DNA of 64,000 bases. Origin: Vitis vinifera. Lineage: Eukaryota > Streptophyta > Magnoliopsida > Vitales > Vitaceae. A program made the position numbers and the translations under genes. Location: positions 2,743,001 to 2,807,000 of the forward strand of contig NC_081815.1 in NCBI RefSeq assembly GCF_030704535.1, given 5' to 3'. Under the pieces are notes generated by a model, which saw only the letters and a list, made by a program, of their open reading frames with translations, was not told the origin of the DNA and ran no database searches. How positions within the stretch are numbered: position 1 is the stretch's first letter; the number at the start of each line of letters is the position of its first letter. Of this stretch, positions 22,486 to 35,400 are shown one piece after another.

Positions 22486-24754
22486 TTCCCTTGCAGCTAT
22501 GTTCAATGAGACCAATAAATGTTGACCTATCATGCAAGGAAGAAAACCTGGTTATCAGGCTATGTTATTTACACCAATCGTGAGATTTCTCGTCCCTTAT
22601 CTCATTGGAGATGCTAGGATGTTATCTTTGTATCAGTTGTCTTAGCGGCACTTTCTGCAATGAATATTGCAGGAGTACTTAGCAATGTATAAGCATCCTA
22701 GCTTAATAGTAATGTTAAGTGCTTCACTGCTACCAAGCCAGATGTAGAGGGCAATGCATGTTCTCTGTACAACTGATATAATTTAAAGTTCTTTTCCAAA
22801 GTTCTATCTTAGTTTTGCAGTGGATTGTAACTTATGCGGTGCAGGGGTAGGATCAGTATTGGGATTTCATGAAATGATTCCACTTTTATTTTGCACTCAT
22901 TTTGTCTATAACCCCTTGCCATATGTTGAATTTACACCTTTAGATGCTTGTAGAACACAATGGAGCCATTCAATCCAAATTCTTCTGCTTCAGCTGGGTG
23001 TCAGGAGGAGATAATAGCATTGCTTCCATTCAAGGCTTTACTCTGGTAAACATTATCCATGTGTAAGACCGGACTGAGCTAAAACTATTTTCTTTTGCTG
23101 TGCCATTAGGACCTCTAGCCTAGTGAGGCTTTCTTTTAAAAAGGAAATCAGAGAGAGAGAGCGAGGCAATCTTATAATATGGTAACAATCTGTTTTAGAG
23201 ATTAGATGTTCTGTTAATACAAAACAACACATTGAGGTGAATTGTGCCCCTTCACCACTGTGACTGTTTTTTCATTCACGGCCCAGCCAATTAAGATACA
23301 TTTCCACATAAGTTTTATGTGCTTGATACTAAGAGAATTTCTTTAACCTCATGCCACTTCCAATCCACCCATTTCTTGGGTTCATCTCAGATTTCAACCA
23401 GAACACCTCTCTAAGTGACCAGAATTGGACAATCACACCATTTTCCCTGGATTAATGTCACATACCTCTACTGTACGGCAGTATCATTGGCAGGCCTAAA
23501 CCTAATTTTTTAGTTTCTCATCGTTCATTGCTTTTGTTTTTAGGCCTTTGTTTTATTTGACCACAGGCACCTCTTGCTCCACTGTTCTAAATAAAATTTC
23601 CTTACTTTTTCATTGAGAAAAGGGTCAATGTTGGCTAGCTCTGAAACAATAAAACATGTTTAAGGCAGACAAAAATGCCTTGATCTTTGGTACTTCTTGG
23701 TCAAGCTAGCATGCATTATCTGTCATGCTTGTGTCACTTCGATTGACTATGTGGGCTCCTCCATACCCACGGTATCCTGCATGTGAATCCCGGAGAAACG
23801 CCCCGAAGATTGTGTGTATGTGTTTATTCCTTACAACTTGGTTCTCCTCAGATACATCGGCAAAGCATGGATCATATTCTACTCTTTCTAATAATAGCAG
23901 AATCTTCCCATCAAGGAAATTGCATGGCAACCTCCCTACCACATACAGCCTCATGGTTCTTCGATGTCTTCTGACTTTTTCCCTTTCAGTTTAATATGAA
24001 AATGAAAATCAAGCTTGCAGTGTTTGACAAGTTTTCAGGGTTTACCCGGTCGACTTCGTATTAACAACTCATTAATTCTATCCAATAGAAAAATGCAAAT
24101 AACTTCAGAGAACTTTGACTTGGGTAATTTCTAGCTCAGATGAGCTGAATTTGAGTTTGGGCCATACCCAGATTGTGAACCAACCCCATGACTTCTGGGT
24201 TTTCTAAGAAACTCGTGGTGCTGCTAAATTTGACTTTCCATTTATTATTTTTATTCACAAATACTACTGAATTTCAAAGATAAACATGGCCAGGTGAATC
24301 ATTAACAACCAGGAACAAAGAAAAGCAAAGTCATACAAGAAAGGAAGAAAAGACAGGATTGAATAACAGACAACTTCTGAATGGATGGAGGTATAAACTG
24401 TGTGAAGTTTCACCACAATAAATAGGGTTTTAAATGGGTCAGTTTAGGTAGTTTGTCTCACTGTGGGTGGCGTCACCGCTGGACAGAACCCTTTAATTTA
24501 GTAGTATAGATGATATCATGTGCTTTTTCTTTATAATGTGGGATTTGCTACCCTGTTAAATGTCTTCCAAGCCAAGTCAAATATGTACACAGTTATAAGC
24601 ATCTCCACCTTTCCATCACTACTGAATTCCACATTTTTAAAGCCTACCCTACAAAATAAAAATGATTTTCTCTAGTTTGGACACACAAGAACAGCCTAAG
24701 AAGAAACCGATAAAAGCGGCAAACCAGACAGGAGTAGTCTCTGGGGAGTGGGCA
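22486..24754. other. Spacer between NINJA and ATL42
   Basis: NINJA 3' UTR followed by unique-looking DNA and the ATL42 promoter. Open frames of 60-90 codons here show no conserved motif, codon bias or splice context that would support a gene. Confidence 0.55.
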
Positions 24755-24762
24755 TATATATT
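24755..24762 (+). promoter_or_regulatory. TATA box of the ATL42-like gene
   Basis: TATATATT within GGGCATATATATTAAAAGG, about 130 bp upstream of the start codon at 24890. It would place transcription start near 24785-24795, upstream of both uORFs. Confidence 0.5.
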
Positions 24763-24821
24763 AAAAGGTCCATGCATAGCAGAACCATATCAAACTGCTA
24801 TGCCCTTTTGACAAGTTTTAC

Positions 24822-24893
24822 ATGTCTTGGTGGAATGCTTGTCGGGTAAGCGTGGAATTCTGGGCAAGTCTCGAGCTTCTGTCTTGGCGATGA
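24822..24893 (+). other. 23-codon uORF whose stop overlaps the ATL42 start
   Basis: ATG at 24822 is read in a frame different from ATL42 and ends at TGA 24891-24893, sharing the ATGA tetranucleotide with the main start at 24890. A shorter uORF (ATG CCC TTT TGA) lies at 24800-24811. Whether either is in the mRNA depends on the unmapped transcription start. Confidence 0.45.
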
Positions 24894-26161
24894 ATCGGTG
24901 GAGTTCGATTATCTGGTTTCTGCTTTCTGGGTTATTGTTCAATGTTGAATCACAGGCTGCCCCAGGACAGGAGAACTTCTCTTCACAAGATGCTGTTACT
25001 GCTTTTAAACCAAGCCTTGCTGTGGTGATTGGAATCCTGGCTGTGATGTTTTTGTTAACATTTATTCTTCTTGTGTATGCAAAACTCTGTCACAGGGCGT
25101 CGAACAGTGATCGGGAAAATCAGCAGGGGCTTACCAGATCAGAGTCTCGGTTTTCTGGAATCGACAAAACTGTAATTGAGTCACTTCCTTTCTTCAGATT
25201 CTGTTCGCTTAAAGGGTCAAAGGAAGGGCTTGAATGTGCAGTCTGCCTATCAAAATTTGAAGACATAGAAATTCTCAGGCTGTTGCCTAAGTGCAAACAT
25301 GCCTTCCACATTGACTGTGTTGATCAGTGGCTTGAGAAGCATTCAAGCTGCCCTCTTTGTAGGCACAAGGTCAGCGCCGAGGACCTTGCAATCTTAACGT
25401 ATTCGAATAGTTTGAGGTTCTTATGGAACCAGTCTGAGCTAAGAGAGAACTCAAATTTGGAGCTCTTTGTTCAAAGAGAGGAAGATCATCATGGGTCTTC
25501 CAGGTTCAGCATTGGAAGCAGCTTTAGGAAGGTTGAAAAGGGTGTGAAGGAAGAAGAATCAGTACTAATCCAAGAAGAAGAAGATGATAATGATGATGAA
25601 AAAATCTTGCACAAAATCAATCACAAGATTATTGTATCCGATGTTGTCCTCAAGAACAGATGGAGCAGTGTGAGCTCTTCAGACTTGATGTATCTGAATT
25701 CAGAACTGGTTCATGCCATGTCAAGCGATAGATTTGCTTCTTTGGATTCAAACAACTCCGCAATGGGAAGACCAATTGAGGACTGGGAAGTCATGAAGAT
25801 CAAGGAGGAAATAGAGAGGAAGAGAATTTTCGAAAGCAGGGTCAGTAGAATCAACCATAGCAACCCAGTTTCATCTTCAGGCCTTCCTTCTACTTCAAAA
25901 ACTGAAGCAAACTCAGGTCATGCTTCACGCTTCTTGCATCCCACCGAAAAGAGATCAATGTCAGAGATCACAGCTTGTTCAAGATACGCAGATTTCAGTA
26001 CAAAGAATAGAATTAGGGAGTCTTCTTTAGCTCAAAATAACATAAAGGAGGAGAGAATGAGGCGGCTTTGGTTGCCAATTGCAAGAAGAACAGTTGAATG
26101 GTTTGCCAATAGAGAAGGGTCTCAACAGTCTCAAAACACAAAACAGGCACCAGATGTATGA
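24890..26161 (+). CDS. ATL42: ATL42-like RING-H2 E3 ubiquitin ligase
   Basis: A single exon of 423 residues, as is usual for ATL genes. The first ATG in frame (24890) gives a cleavable signal peptide (about 1-22). A transmembrane helix at about 42-66 (LAVVIGILAVMFLLTFILL) follows, then the GLD-type box FSGIDKTVIESLPFF, then the RING-H2 domain at 116-157 with all eight zinc ligands (ECAVCLSKFED, CKHAFHIDC, CPLCR) and the E2-contact DQWLE. ATL proteins are membrane-anchored E3 ligases that pass ubiquitin from an E2 to substrates. The long C-terminal half is Ser-rich with an acidic EEEDDNDDE run and ends with RRLWLPIARRTVEWFANRE, which Arabidopsis ATL42 shares. This makes ATL42 (paralogue ATL12) a better call than a generic ATL. 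The substrate is unknown. Confidence 0.92.
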   Translation: MNRWSSIIWFLLSGLLFNVESQAAPGQENFSSQDAVTAFKPSLAVVIGILAVMFLLTFILLVYAKLCHRASNSDRENQQGLTRSESRFSGIDKTVIESLPFFRFCSLKGSKEGLECAVCLSKFEDIEILRLLPKCKHAFHIDCVDQWLEKHSSCPLCRHKVSAEDLAILTYSNSLRFLWNQSELRENSNLELFVQREEDHHGSSRFSIGSSFRKVEKGVKEEESVLIQEEEDDNDDEKILHKINHKIIVSDVVLKNRWSSVSSSDLMYLNSELVHAMSSDRFASLDSNNSAMGRPIEDWEVMKIKEEIERKRIFESRVSRINHSNPVSSSGLPSTSKTEANSGHASRFLHPTEKRSMSEITACSRYADFSTKNRIRESSLAQNNIKEERMRRLWLPIARRTVEWFANREGSQQSQNTKQAPDV

Positions 26162-28551
26162 ATCCAACCCAGAAATAGCTCTCAGAAGTTTCTCATTTCC
26201 TGCCATTTTTGCATATTTTGCAGTTTCTGAACATTGTTACCCGAAAATTGGATAGGAATCCATGGAAACACTCATGTAGGTATATTACTTGTTATATACC
26301 AAAAAGAGCAGACATACATTTTCATTTTGTTATTTTCATGATTCCACATAAACTCCATGACATGTTTGCCATTGATGATGCATCCATTTTGTCATAACCA
26401 GATTTACAAGAAATATAAGAACTACTCAATTCTTCATTGCAGATTTGTATTCTACCAGATTACCAAAAGAAAATGTTATCCTGTTGATTGTTTTATTCAG
26501 ATATCTCCTGCATATGCTCAATAAATAAATGCATGATTACATTATTAACAAAGGAGATTGAACAACAAGGAACTACTTGCCACCCTGGTTCTATGAATCA
26601 AGCAATTAACCCTTTTCTTTTTGAGGATTCTCTGAGTGGGAGACCCAATGAATCAAGTTGTGAGAATCTCTACTTGCCATCCACAAACCTCTGACAGATA
26701 TTAAAAAAATAGTATGATAAAAAAATATGATAAGAGATCCTTAAGGCTCCTGACTACTTCAAGAAACATTACTTTCATAAAGCATGCCCCCATTTGAAAG
26801 AGGACAAAAATTTCCAGCCAACCCCATCTGGGTATCACTGGATGGGTATGTTCATACCCATCCAATCTCTAGAATTTCTCTAGTATGTGCCCCTTAAAGT
26901 CTTTCATGGGCCACACCTGAGGTTCATGAGATTGTCATATTATTATTCACATATCTTGGAATCACAAGATGGGTGTTTCTAGTTAAATTTTTAATTTATT
27001 TTTGATAAACTACCATTCATTTTAAAACTTTTTAACCTATGAAGAATAAGTCATTATCAAAATATGTTATTTAAGCTTAATTTCCTTGCCTTTTAAGTCT
27101 TCAGCTAACAGATTGAAGTTATTTAACAAATCTAAAGATTTCTTTTTCCTCTTGATTTGATTTTAAACATCACTTTGAATGCCTAGAGAACTCCAAAAAG
27201 GCACAAACAACAAATATGTCATTTTGTTACAAAGTCAATGATCACAAATCAATCCAAGCATGCCCTCTGGACTAGGGTTTTATTTTTAGGGGGGGTGTCA
27301 GGATCAGTAGGGCAAGTGTTCAAATATACAAATATTAGCCATGTCAACTACGTAAGAGATGAGGCATCACCCTTTTGTCTTGGCTTAAGGAATCCAACAA
27401 ATCATCTTTTGTAAGATTAAGATCATATGACATCTCATTTCTCATTATTAAGGTTAATTACTCCCTACTTTCCAACTTTCCCTCTCTCACTCTCATATTT
27501 TATCTTGAGAAAATGTGGCCGGTTTGATCCATAAGCTTTGTTTAAGTCTTAATGATTAGTTCTTTGCCCTCCTTTAATTTTTATAACAGAGAAATAGATT
27601 GGAGGAGTTGGTGGGGAAAATGTAACCTTGCTGGAGTTATTATTATTAATACTTTTATTTAATTGAAATGAAAATATAAAAGGGAAAAGAAATGAAAACA
27701 AAGAGGAAGAGAGCAGTAGGTCCGGAGAATTATGTTTTCACCACAGTTGGGCTGGATAATTGAGTTAAGGTCCTCCTATTACCCGTAATTGATAACAAGG
27801 ATATGAGATGGTAATAGACACAAATACCCCTTAGACTCGTTTTTATTTTTATTCTATCATTCTTTACATGCCACTATTAACACATTATCTCTTATTTAAC
27901 TATTTTTAGATTTTTCATTGGTTTTTTTTAAAACTCTTTTATAAATAATTGAAAATCAACATTATTTTATATTTTTAAATTATAAATAAAAAAAATTATA
28001 TTGATGATTTAAAAACTATTCTGGAAAATACTTTCTAAAAAATGTTAATTTAAATAAATAAAAATTATCTTTTATATTTTAGAAGTAAATAATTTAATGA
28101 TTAAAACACTATTTAAAATAAATATATTCACTATTTTATTTTCTTTTATACTAAAAAGTATTTTAAAGTTTTCTTTATCCTATTATAAAATAAAAGGTTC
28201 AATTTTTTTTAAAAAAAATTCTTCCTTTCTTATTTTAATAACTTTTTGCACATGACTTTTAGTAATAAGTTATATGAAATGTTGTAAATTTGTTTAATAA
28301 GGATTTTTTTAATGATTTGAATTAATTGAAAATTTATCAACATAAGAAAAAAAAAAAAGTAAAAGAAAGAAATAGGATAGATGAAGAGTTTTTATTTTAA
28401 ATATACAATTAAAATGTTTTCGTATGACTTAATTTTAGAAGTGAATTATATTCATATATAGTAGATATTGAATTTTTCTTAAATAAAAGGGTTACAATGT
28501 ATATTTACTCATTTTAGATGAAAACAAGAAGTTTAAAAGTATATAGATTGT
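26162..28551. other. AT-rich intergenic DNA downstream of ATL42
   Basis: 3' UTR of ATL42, then increasingly AT-rich sequence with no supported coding segment. It ends at the 8-bp target duplication GTTTGAGT (28552-28559) of the next element. Confidence 0.6.
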
Positions 28552-28559
28552 GTTTGAGT

Positions 28560-29396
28560 CAAGGATGAAAATATCGGTAATTACGGATATATCGGTACTT
28601 CGATTTTACGGATATATCGGAGATATATCGGTGGATATTTTGGAAAAAAATATCGATAAGCTTAAAATTGTTAAAAACTCATAAAAATGTAAGGAAAACC
28701 TCATAATAATATAATTAGAAGTATAATAGACATTTTAAAGGTATTTTATTGAAAATTTTGATATATGTATAACATGATTTATCATATTTGATAATAATAT
28801 CGTATGCATCGATAAAAATATGAATTTTATAAGTATACATTTATTATTAAATTACACCTAATATTATGATATTTGATTATAATATGTCTAATTTTAAATA
28901 TATATTAATATTAAAATATGATCTATTTAATTCAGTTGTATTAAACAATATAAAATAAATTATGATATATATATAATTTTTTAATATTTAATTAATTATT
29001 AATGATATTAAAAACATTATGAAGAAAATTATATAATTTTTATATTTTTGGTAATTAATTAAAAGATTTTGCATTTAATTATAAAATAATTATAATTAAT
29101 TTGTTTTTTAAAATATTCTTTTAATATTTTCTTTATATACTGAGTTTAAGTATATACATATTTTTTGCACATTATATATCAAGGGGCTAGTTAGCCCAGA
29201 TGGTAAGTGGCTGACTGCACTGTAGCGCATTTGACTTTCATTGACCCGCGTTGACCATGCAATATATTGGGAAAAATCGTCGATTTGTCGCCAAAATCGC
29301 CTATATATCGCGATTTATTACGAAATATCGTCGGGCCAATATTTCTCCATGAAATATCGTGTCGATACCCTTCGATACACGATATTTTCTTCCTTG
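28560..29396. mobile_element. Non-autonomous hAT-type DNA transposon
   Basis: 837 bp bounded by a perfect 8-bp direct repeat GTTTGAGT (28552-28559 and 29397-29404), the hAT hallmark. Termini are imperfect inverted repeats: CAAGGATGAAAATATCG at the left and, reversed, CAAGGAAGAAAATATCG at the right. Subterminal regions hold many ATATCG/CGATAT copies on both sides, as expected for transposase-binding sites. The AT-rich interior has no transposase frame, so it depends on a partner. Confidence 0.82.
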
Positions 29397-29607
29397 GTTT
29401 GAGTTTGGTTTAAAAATATTTTTCTAGTTTTTATTTTTTATTTTTTATTTCTAAAAATAAATTTTATTTTCTATATGGTCTCTTTTTGAAAATAAGTTTA
29501 ATTAAAAAATAAAAACTATTTTTAAAAATGAAAATTGAAAACCTTGTTTAGTACTATTTTTTCATATGAAAATAATAAAAAGACTCAAAAGAGTTTGGCT
29601 CTAAGTC

Positions 29608-30476
29608 ATACTATTTATTTAACTCCCACATGAAAATTTCAATACCTATAGTAACGATGTTTGGAGAAAAAAATTTGACCTTAACTCATGCACCATTTTC
29701 TCAACCAAACCATTGGAAACACAATAAACACACTTACGTGAACACATAACTTAAAGGGATATGAAATTTGTGTTATTATACAAGGGTATTACACTAATTG
29801 TACAATGAAAATATACTAAGTATACAAGAGTGTATAAAATTACCCTTTGTGAAATATTTCTCAATTATGAACCACTTCATTTTGTTTTCCTTGTTACCCA
29901 CATATTGTATACTCATGTTATACACTTTATTTAACTCTCACATAAAGATTTCAATACTTTCCCTAGTAATGATGTTTAGGGAAAAAAAAATTGACCCTAA
30001 GTCATCCAATATTTTCTCAACCAAACAATTAGAAATATGGTTAACACACCTACATGTACACATAATTTAGGAGGGATATGAAATTTGTACCACTATATAA
30101 AGGTATTACATTAACTGTATAAGGAAAATATATTAAGTGCACAAGAGTGTACAAGACTACCATTTATGAAAAAATTCAATTGATTTTGAATCATTTCTTT
30201 ATTTTCCTTGTCACCCAAGGATTGTATACCCATGACATACACTTTATTTAACTCCCATATGAAAATTCCAATGCTTTCCCTAATAATGATGTTTGGGGAA
30301 AAAGTTTGGATCATAAGTAATCCACCATTTTTCCAACCAAATGATTAAAAACATGTTTAACATCTACATGGACACATAACTTAGGAGAGATATAAAATTT
30401 ACACTACTATACAATATTATACCAATTGTACAAGGAAAATATGTCAAGTATACAAGACTCTTAATAGGTTTTGTAC
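29608..30476. repeat. Three-copy tandem repeat, unit about 315 bp
   Basis: Anchor AACTCCCACATGAAAATTTC at 29621 recurs in diverged form at 29933 and 30250, and each copy then runs in the same order. That order is: a GATGTTTGG-GAAAAA block, CTCAACCAAAC, ACACATAACTTA, GGATATGAAATTTG, a GGTATTAC-ACTAATTGTA block, then AAATAT-AAGTATACAAGAGTGTA. Spacings are about 312 and 317 bp. No reading frame is kept. Confidence 0.8.
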
Positions 30477-30521
30477 GATTTTTAAACAATTTGAGTTTGA
30501 CATTAAAACGATTATCGATAG

Positions 30522-30522
<1 letters not shown>

Positions 30523-30579
<57 letters not shown>
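30523..30579. repeat. (ATT)n microsatellite
   Basis: About 19 uninterrupted ATT units in intergenic AT-rich DNA. Confidence 0.95.
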
Positions 30580-30582
<3 letters not shown>

Positions 30583-32417
30583 AACTATGCCATTAAGATC
30601 AATGAAAAATAATGGACAACATATTTATTATTTTGTAAGTTAGAAACAAAAAAATATTTGCTAAGGTATTTAAAAAATATTTATTATATATTCTATAAGT
30701 TTGAAAAAAAAAATTTAATGATGTGTAATTTGCAAATTAGAACAAATAAAAAATAGTAATATTTTATAAGGTGTTTAAAAATTGTTTAATATATATGAGA
30801 AATAATGTAAGTTTGAAATAAAAAATAATATTTATTATATATTATGAAAGTTTGAAAAAAAAAATATTTGATAAGGTATTTAAAAATTATTTACTTCAAA
30901 AATACATTTAACAATAATAATTTTTAACAATTTAACTTTCATGTTCAATTTGTTGGAGAAAAATGATTGATAAATCATTCAAGTTAGTCTCACTAATAAA
31001 TAGGTAAGAGAAGGGTGAAAAAATCAAAAAGAGAATGAGAAAGGTAGAGTAACCGTTAGTTCTTTTATTTAATAATTAAGGGTATTTTAGTAATTTTTTT
31101 AAGGCAATATCCTTCCTTTCAATTTCTACTCTTTCATTGGGTTTTGAGTTTAATTATGGATGATCGGAGACCTTACTTCAATGATTCAAAACACACTTTT
31201 CCCTAACCCTTTCCCTTTGCTTCTTCCCCCCCTCCCCTCCATGGGCTCCTCCTTTCTTCCTCTTCTTTCTTGTTATTCAGATCTTTCCTTTCATAAATTG
31301 AAACCAAAAATAGGGGAGGGGCTGCTGCTATGACTGACTATCAAGACAGTGGCAATGCCTCATCATGAGTAACAGTTCACGAGTGTGCAGCCAAGCGCTG
31401 CTGCCGGTCATGGTGGTTTGCCACGGCCCCATCTCATAGAAAAGGAAAGAAGTGAAGGAACGGGGTTAGACTGAGGATTAGGGTTGGGGTGGGATGCGTG
31501 CGAGGAAGATGAGCTTTCATATTTAGTTGTGGATTTTAAAAAGACAAAAAGATGGGTGGAAAAACATATTAGGTGGGTGCGAGTAACATCACTCAATAAA
31601 TCATTCTATATATGTACCCGAATCAATAAAATTACCTACAAGATGAGGGAAATGGAACAAATAAAAACTTACACAATCACTCCCAATTTCTAAAACAACC
31701 TATTGCCCTCATCAACCTTCCTCCTTTACAGTAGTATCTGTGGGTTGATGAGGGTTAAGCAGAATTTCAGATACAACTACTGAATATGAAAATTAAACAA
31801 GGCAACAGACAACATAAGAGAAAAATGGGTGGAAAAAGAATGGTAATTTTGATATTCTGACAGCAAGGAAAGTTCCCTATATTGACCTGATTGCAATTAT
31901 TGAAGTAATACACAGCTCAATTCGACAGTTCCTGAAAAAGTAAGTACATGCCAATCTCTTCGTCTATGATTGATAATACAAACAAAACAAAAAAAAAATG
32001 AAAAGTGGTTTGGCAAAGGAAATATGGTTATTTAAAGCCACCACTGCCAATGTTTTTGGAGAACCAGAATTTCATTTTTGGAAAAAATAAAAGTGGACCA
32101 TTAAATCATTTACATATTTATGCATTTACAAAAGCAGAAAAAAGACATTAAAATCTTAAAAATTTATTAACTGACCTCCCCCATTGAGCTGCTTAAATGG
32201 CCAGTTGGGCTAAAAGAGAATTTCCAATGCTGTTCTGTACATCATGCGAAGGAGAATCATGGGGTTGAGAGAGAATTCTGTTCTGCAACTCACTCACTTT
32301 CTCCATCTTGTGTTGTAAGTTCAGGGTGCATATTAATTCAAAAATTCTCGCATGGGAGAAAAGAAATGCAGTTGAAAAATGTTTATAACTGGTTGAAACC
32401 CCATTCCAAGAATTCTT
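30580..32417. other. Intergenic DNA and 3' UTR of the phosphatase-kinase gene
   Basis: AT-rich DNA gives way near 31150 to a more GC-balanced stretch. The 3' UTR of the minus-strand gene occupies the right end. No conserved coding sequence is seen. Confidence 0.5.
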
Positions 32418-35400
32418 CTACCACTCTTCAAGCCATTCTGGAGTATTAAGTTCTTCTGGGTCTCGAGATGGGGAAAGTGAATGAATGGTATAGTCCTCTG
32501 TGTGATTTTCCAGATGTTGAGCTATTCGAGATGTGATCTCATGTGGAACAGGAAAGCTAGAATCTGTCAGTCTCTTCCAATCAATCCCATCAAACCACTT
32601 ATGGCTTTTGACAGAATCTGGATTTTGGCTTCCAAGTCTTGTGCTTTCATCAACTTCAAGTAACTAAATCAATTCATTTATAAAAATAAGCAAAGCTTTC
32701 AAAAATATCCTGAGATTCCCCCCAGGCACAGTAAAAAACACAGGAAATAACTAAAAGTTCAAATAAGACCTTTGTTATGAGATCAACAGCTTCAGGACTG
32801 AAGGTGCACGGAAGGTTTAGCTGTCCCCTAGCAATCTTTGCAAATGTATCAAGCTCACTTTCTCTCCATGATCCAAATGGCATTTCACCTTGTAGCATAA
32901 AATAGATCAAGACTCCCAGTGCCCACCTGCACATATTTAAAACTCAGAAGAAAATTTCCAGGACACCAGCAATTTAAAAGGAAAGATATAGAGCAAACAC
33001 CACAAATTGTTCACATATAGTGATTCTAATCACTAAAGCAAACAAGTTTGCCATATCCAGAAATTTCTTAGTGACTCCAATTGCTTTCCCCAGAAGCAAT
33101 ATAAGATAAAGAAAAACAATTAATCAATATATATAGCGCAAACGATTTCCACAGATGTATTATTCCAGATGATGAGTGCAGTCACTGTTACCCAAAAACA
33201 AATAAGAAAAAGAACCATTGGGCTCTCCTAAGCACTCTGCTTCTGTTTAGATATATTTTTTTTTTTTTTTTTTGTCTTTCAGAATGAAAACAAAATTTAA
33301 AATTACCACTTTTATTTCTTGTGATTCACACTTGGATTTTTTATTTTTTTTTTCTAATTTGAGACAGCATTCAATGGTCCAAGATACTGTGCAAGGTGAG
33401 GACAAATCCCGAAGTTATACAAGTTTAATATTTACCAGTCAGCAGGAAAGCCATGTCCTTTTCCTTGGACTATCTCTGGTGCTAAAGAGTCTGCCATCCC
33501 ACATATTGTAAATGTTCTTTCATCAGCCAACTTCTTCCCAAATCTGAAGTCTACAAGCTACAATACAGCAAGGGAAAAGAAAATAATGAAGAATGTTATT
33601 TTTCAAGTTGCTCTTCTTCATAAGAACAGAGAAAAGGGAAATGTAATAATACATCTATTAATCAATATAATGCAGCATAAATACCATAATAAAACCAACC
33701 TGCAAATGTCCTGTGTGATCAAACATTAGAACATCAGGAGACACACCTCTGTAGAGAATACCATTCTGAAATTCAAATAAGAAAATAAAACCCCCAAAAA
33801 AAGTTGAAATCATGGTATATGCAAAGCACAGTTAGCAGTTGAGGAAGAAAAAAGGTAGAAAAAGAACTCTAGACATCAAACCTTGTGTAAATTTTCCAAG
33901 GCAATAACAACAGAGGCAGCACAGAACCGTGCAGATGGTTCATCTAGTGGAGTGTGAAGTATCGAAGCAAATGGGCAGGCAAGACATGTATTCAGCAGGA
34001 TACTGGCATGGTTCTGGTCAGCAATAGTGCATAGAACCTGTGGCACACAAGCTGAAGGAGCCATACTCATCATTAGATTCTTCTCCTTTAAGACCTGTGC
34101 TTCCTTCCCAAGCCTTTTGATCTTCTGCTTTGAAAACCTTTTCAAGCTTAGCAAATTTTCTGATAGCCAGTCAGACCCAAAAAGAAGCATTTCATCAGTC
34201 AGTTTACCGTTCACATAAATGTAGAAATAATATCTTAAAAAAAGTAACCAAAACAAAAAGTGACACAATGAAAACTGGTGCAATGGAGGAAATAAACTAA
34301 GATAATATAAAATAAACCAACCTGAATCTCTCAACAATACAAGCCCAATCTCACTGCAGTCAGTGGAATATAAACAGGTTCTCCACTCCTAAACAAAATT
34401 AGATAATTTCAGATGTCTATCTATTTCAAAACCAAGGTCTTTGCAACATGGACGTTAGCAAGACCCATTAATTATTCCTTACCAAGTCAGAAGGCTGAAC
34501 TTTCGTAAGAGTTGAAGGATCAATATTTTTGACAGATTCCTTAGGGAGGCTTGAAGAATAGTCTCTTGAATGGTCTCTTGACCTAAACAACATTAGTATT
34601 TTCAGGGTAAGATGTACTTCTAATGTATTAAACACTTAAGAACAAGAAAGGACCAAGTACTTGTCAATCATAAAGCTCCAAACTACCTTGCATTGAAAAT
34701 ACCAATTTCATTCAATAAGGTGGCATTTGGTAAACTTAAAACTTAATACTATTAAATATTAGGTTTTACCAAACACCCACTAGCACCTTAAGATAACTTA
34801 ATCTGAATTTTACTTAGTTGAATTTAAAACTCATTACTCAGTGTCCATTTAGATACACTTCCTCTTTTTATTTTTAAAATTAGAAACTTCTATATAAAGT
34901 AGAACATCTTGTACAAAAATTATAGACTTATGTTATGTCTTTAAAATCACTTTCAAAAATTATAAAATTCAAGATAGTAAAAAAATTTTAATATCTCAAT
35001 TTATTTTAACAGTTTTTAAAACCATTACTTCTTCAATGTAAGCCTCAAAGAGTTCTTGTATCTTAGATAAAAGTCACTACAGTTATCTGATTTTAAAAAC
35101 AGAACAGGAAGTGTATCTAAATGGACACTGAGTAATAAGTTTTAAATTCACATATTTACCCTTTTTAATATTAAGTAATGAGCTTATGAGAGAGATAAAA
35201 GAGAGAAAATCTAACAAGTGTGTTAAAGAGTTGATAAGAAGCCAAGAGTTTTGGAAGGCACAAAACTATTTTGGATTCAGAAAAAGTGATTTCTCTGAAC
35301 TTATTGTTTTAAGTTATTGTACCAAATAGACTAAATTTGCTTAATGAACTATAAATTATACTAACTCATTAAGTTGGTTTAGCAAATATCCCCTAAGATA

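Noticed and set aside
24827-24889. N-terminal extension of ATL42
   Set aside because: The extra 21 codons begin with TTG and would bury the signal peptide. ATG 24890 matches the family start.
29180-29255. tRNA gene or SINE head
   Set aside because: TAGCCCAGATGGTAAG resembles a tRNA A box, but no B box or cloverleaf follows at the right distance.
29608-30476. LTR pair or CRISPR-like array
   Set aside because: Copies are tandem with no unique interior, and far too long and diverged for CRISPR repeats; the genome is also nuclear plant DNA.
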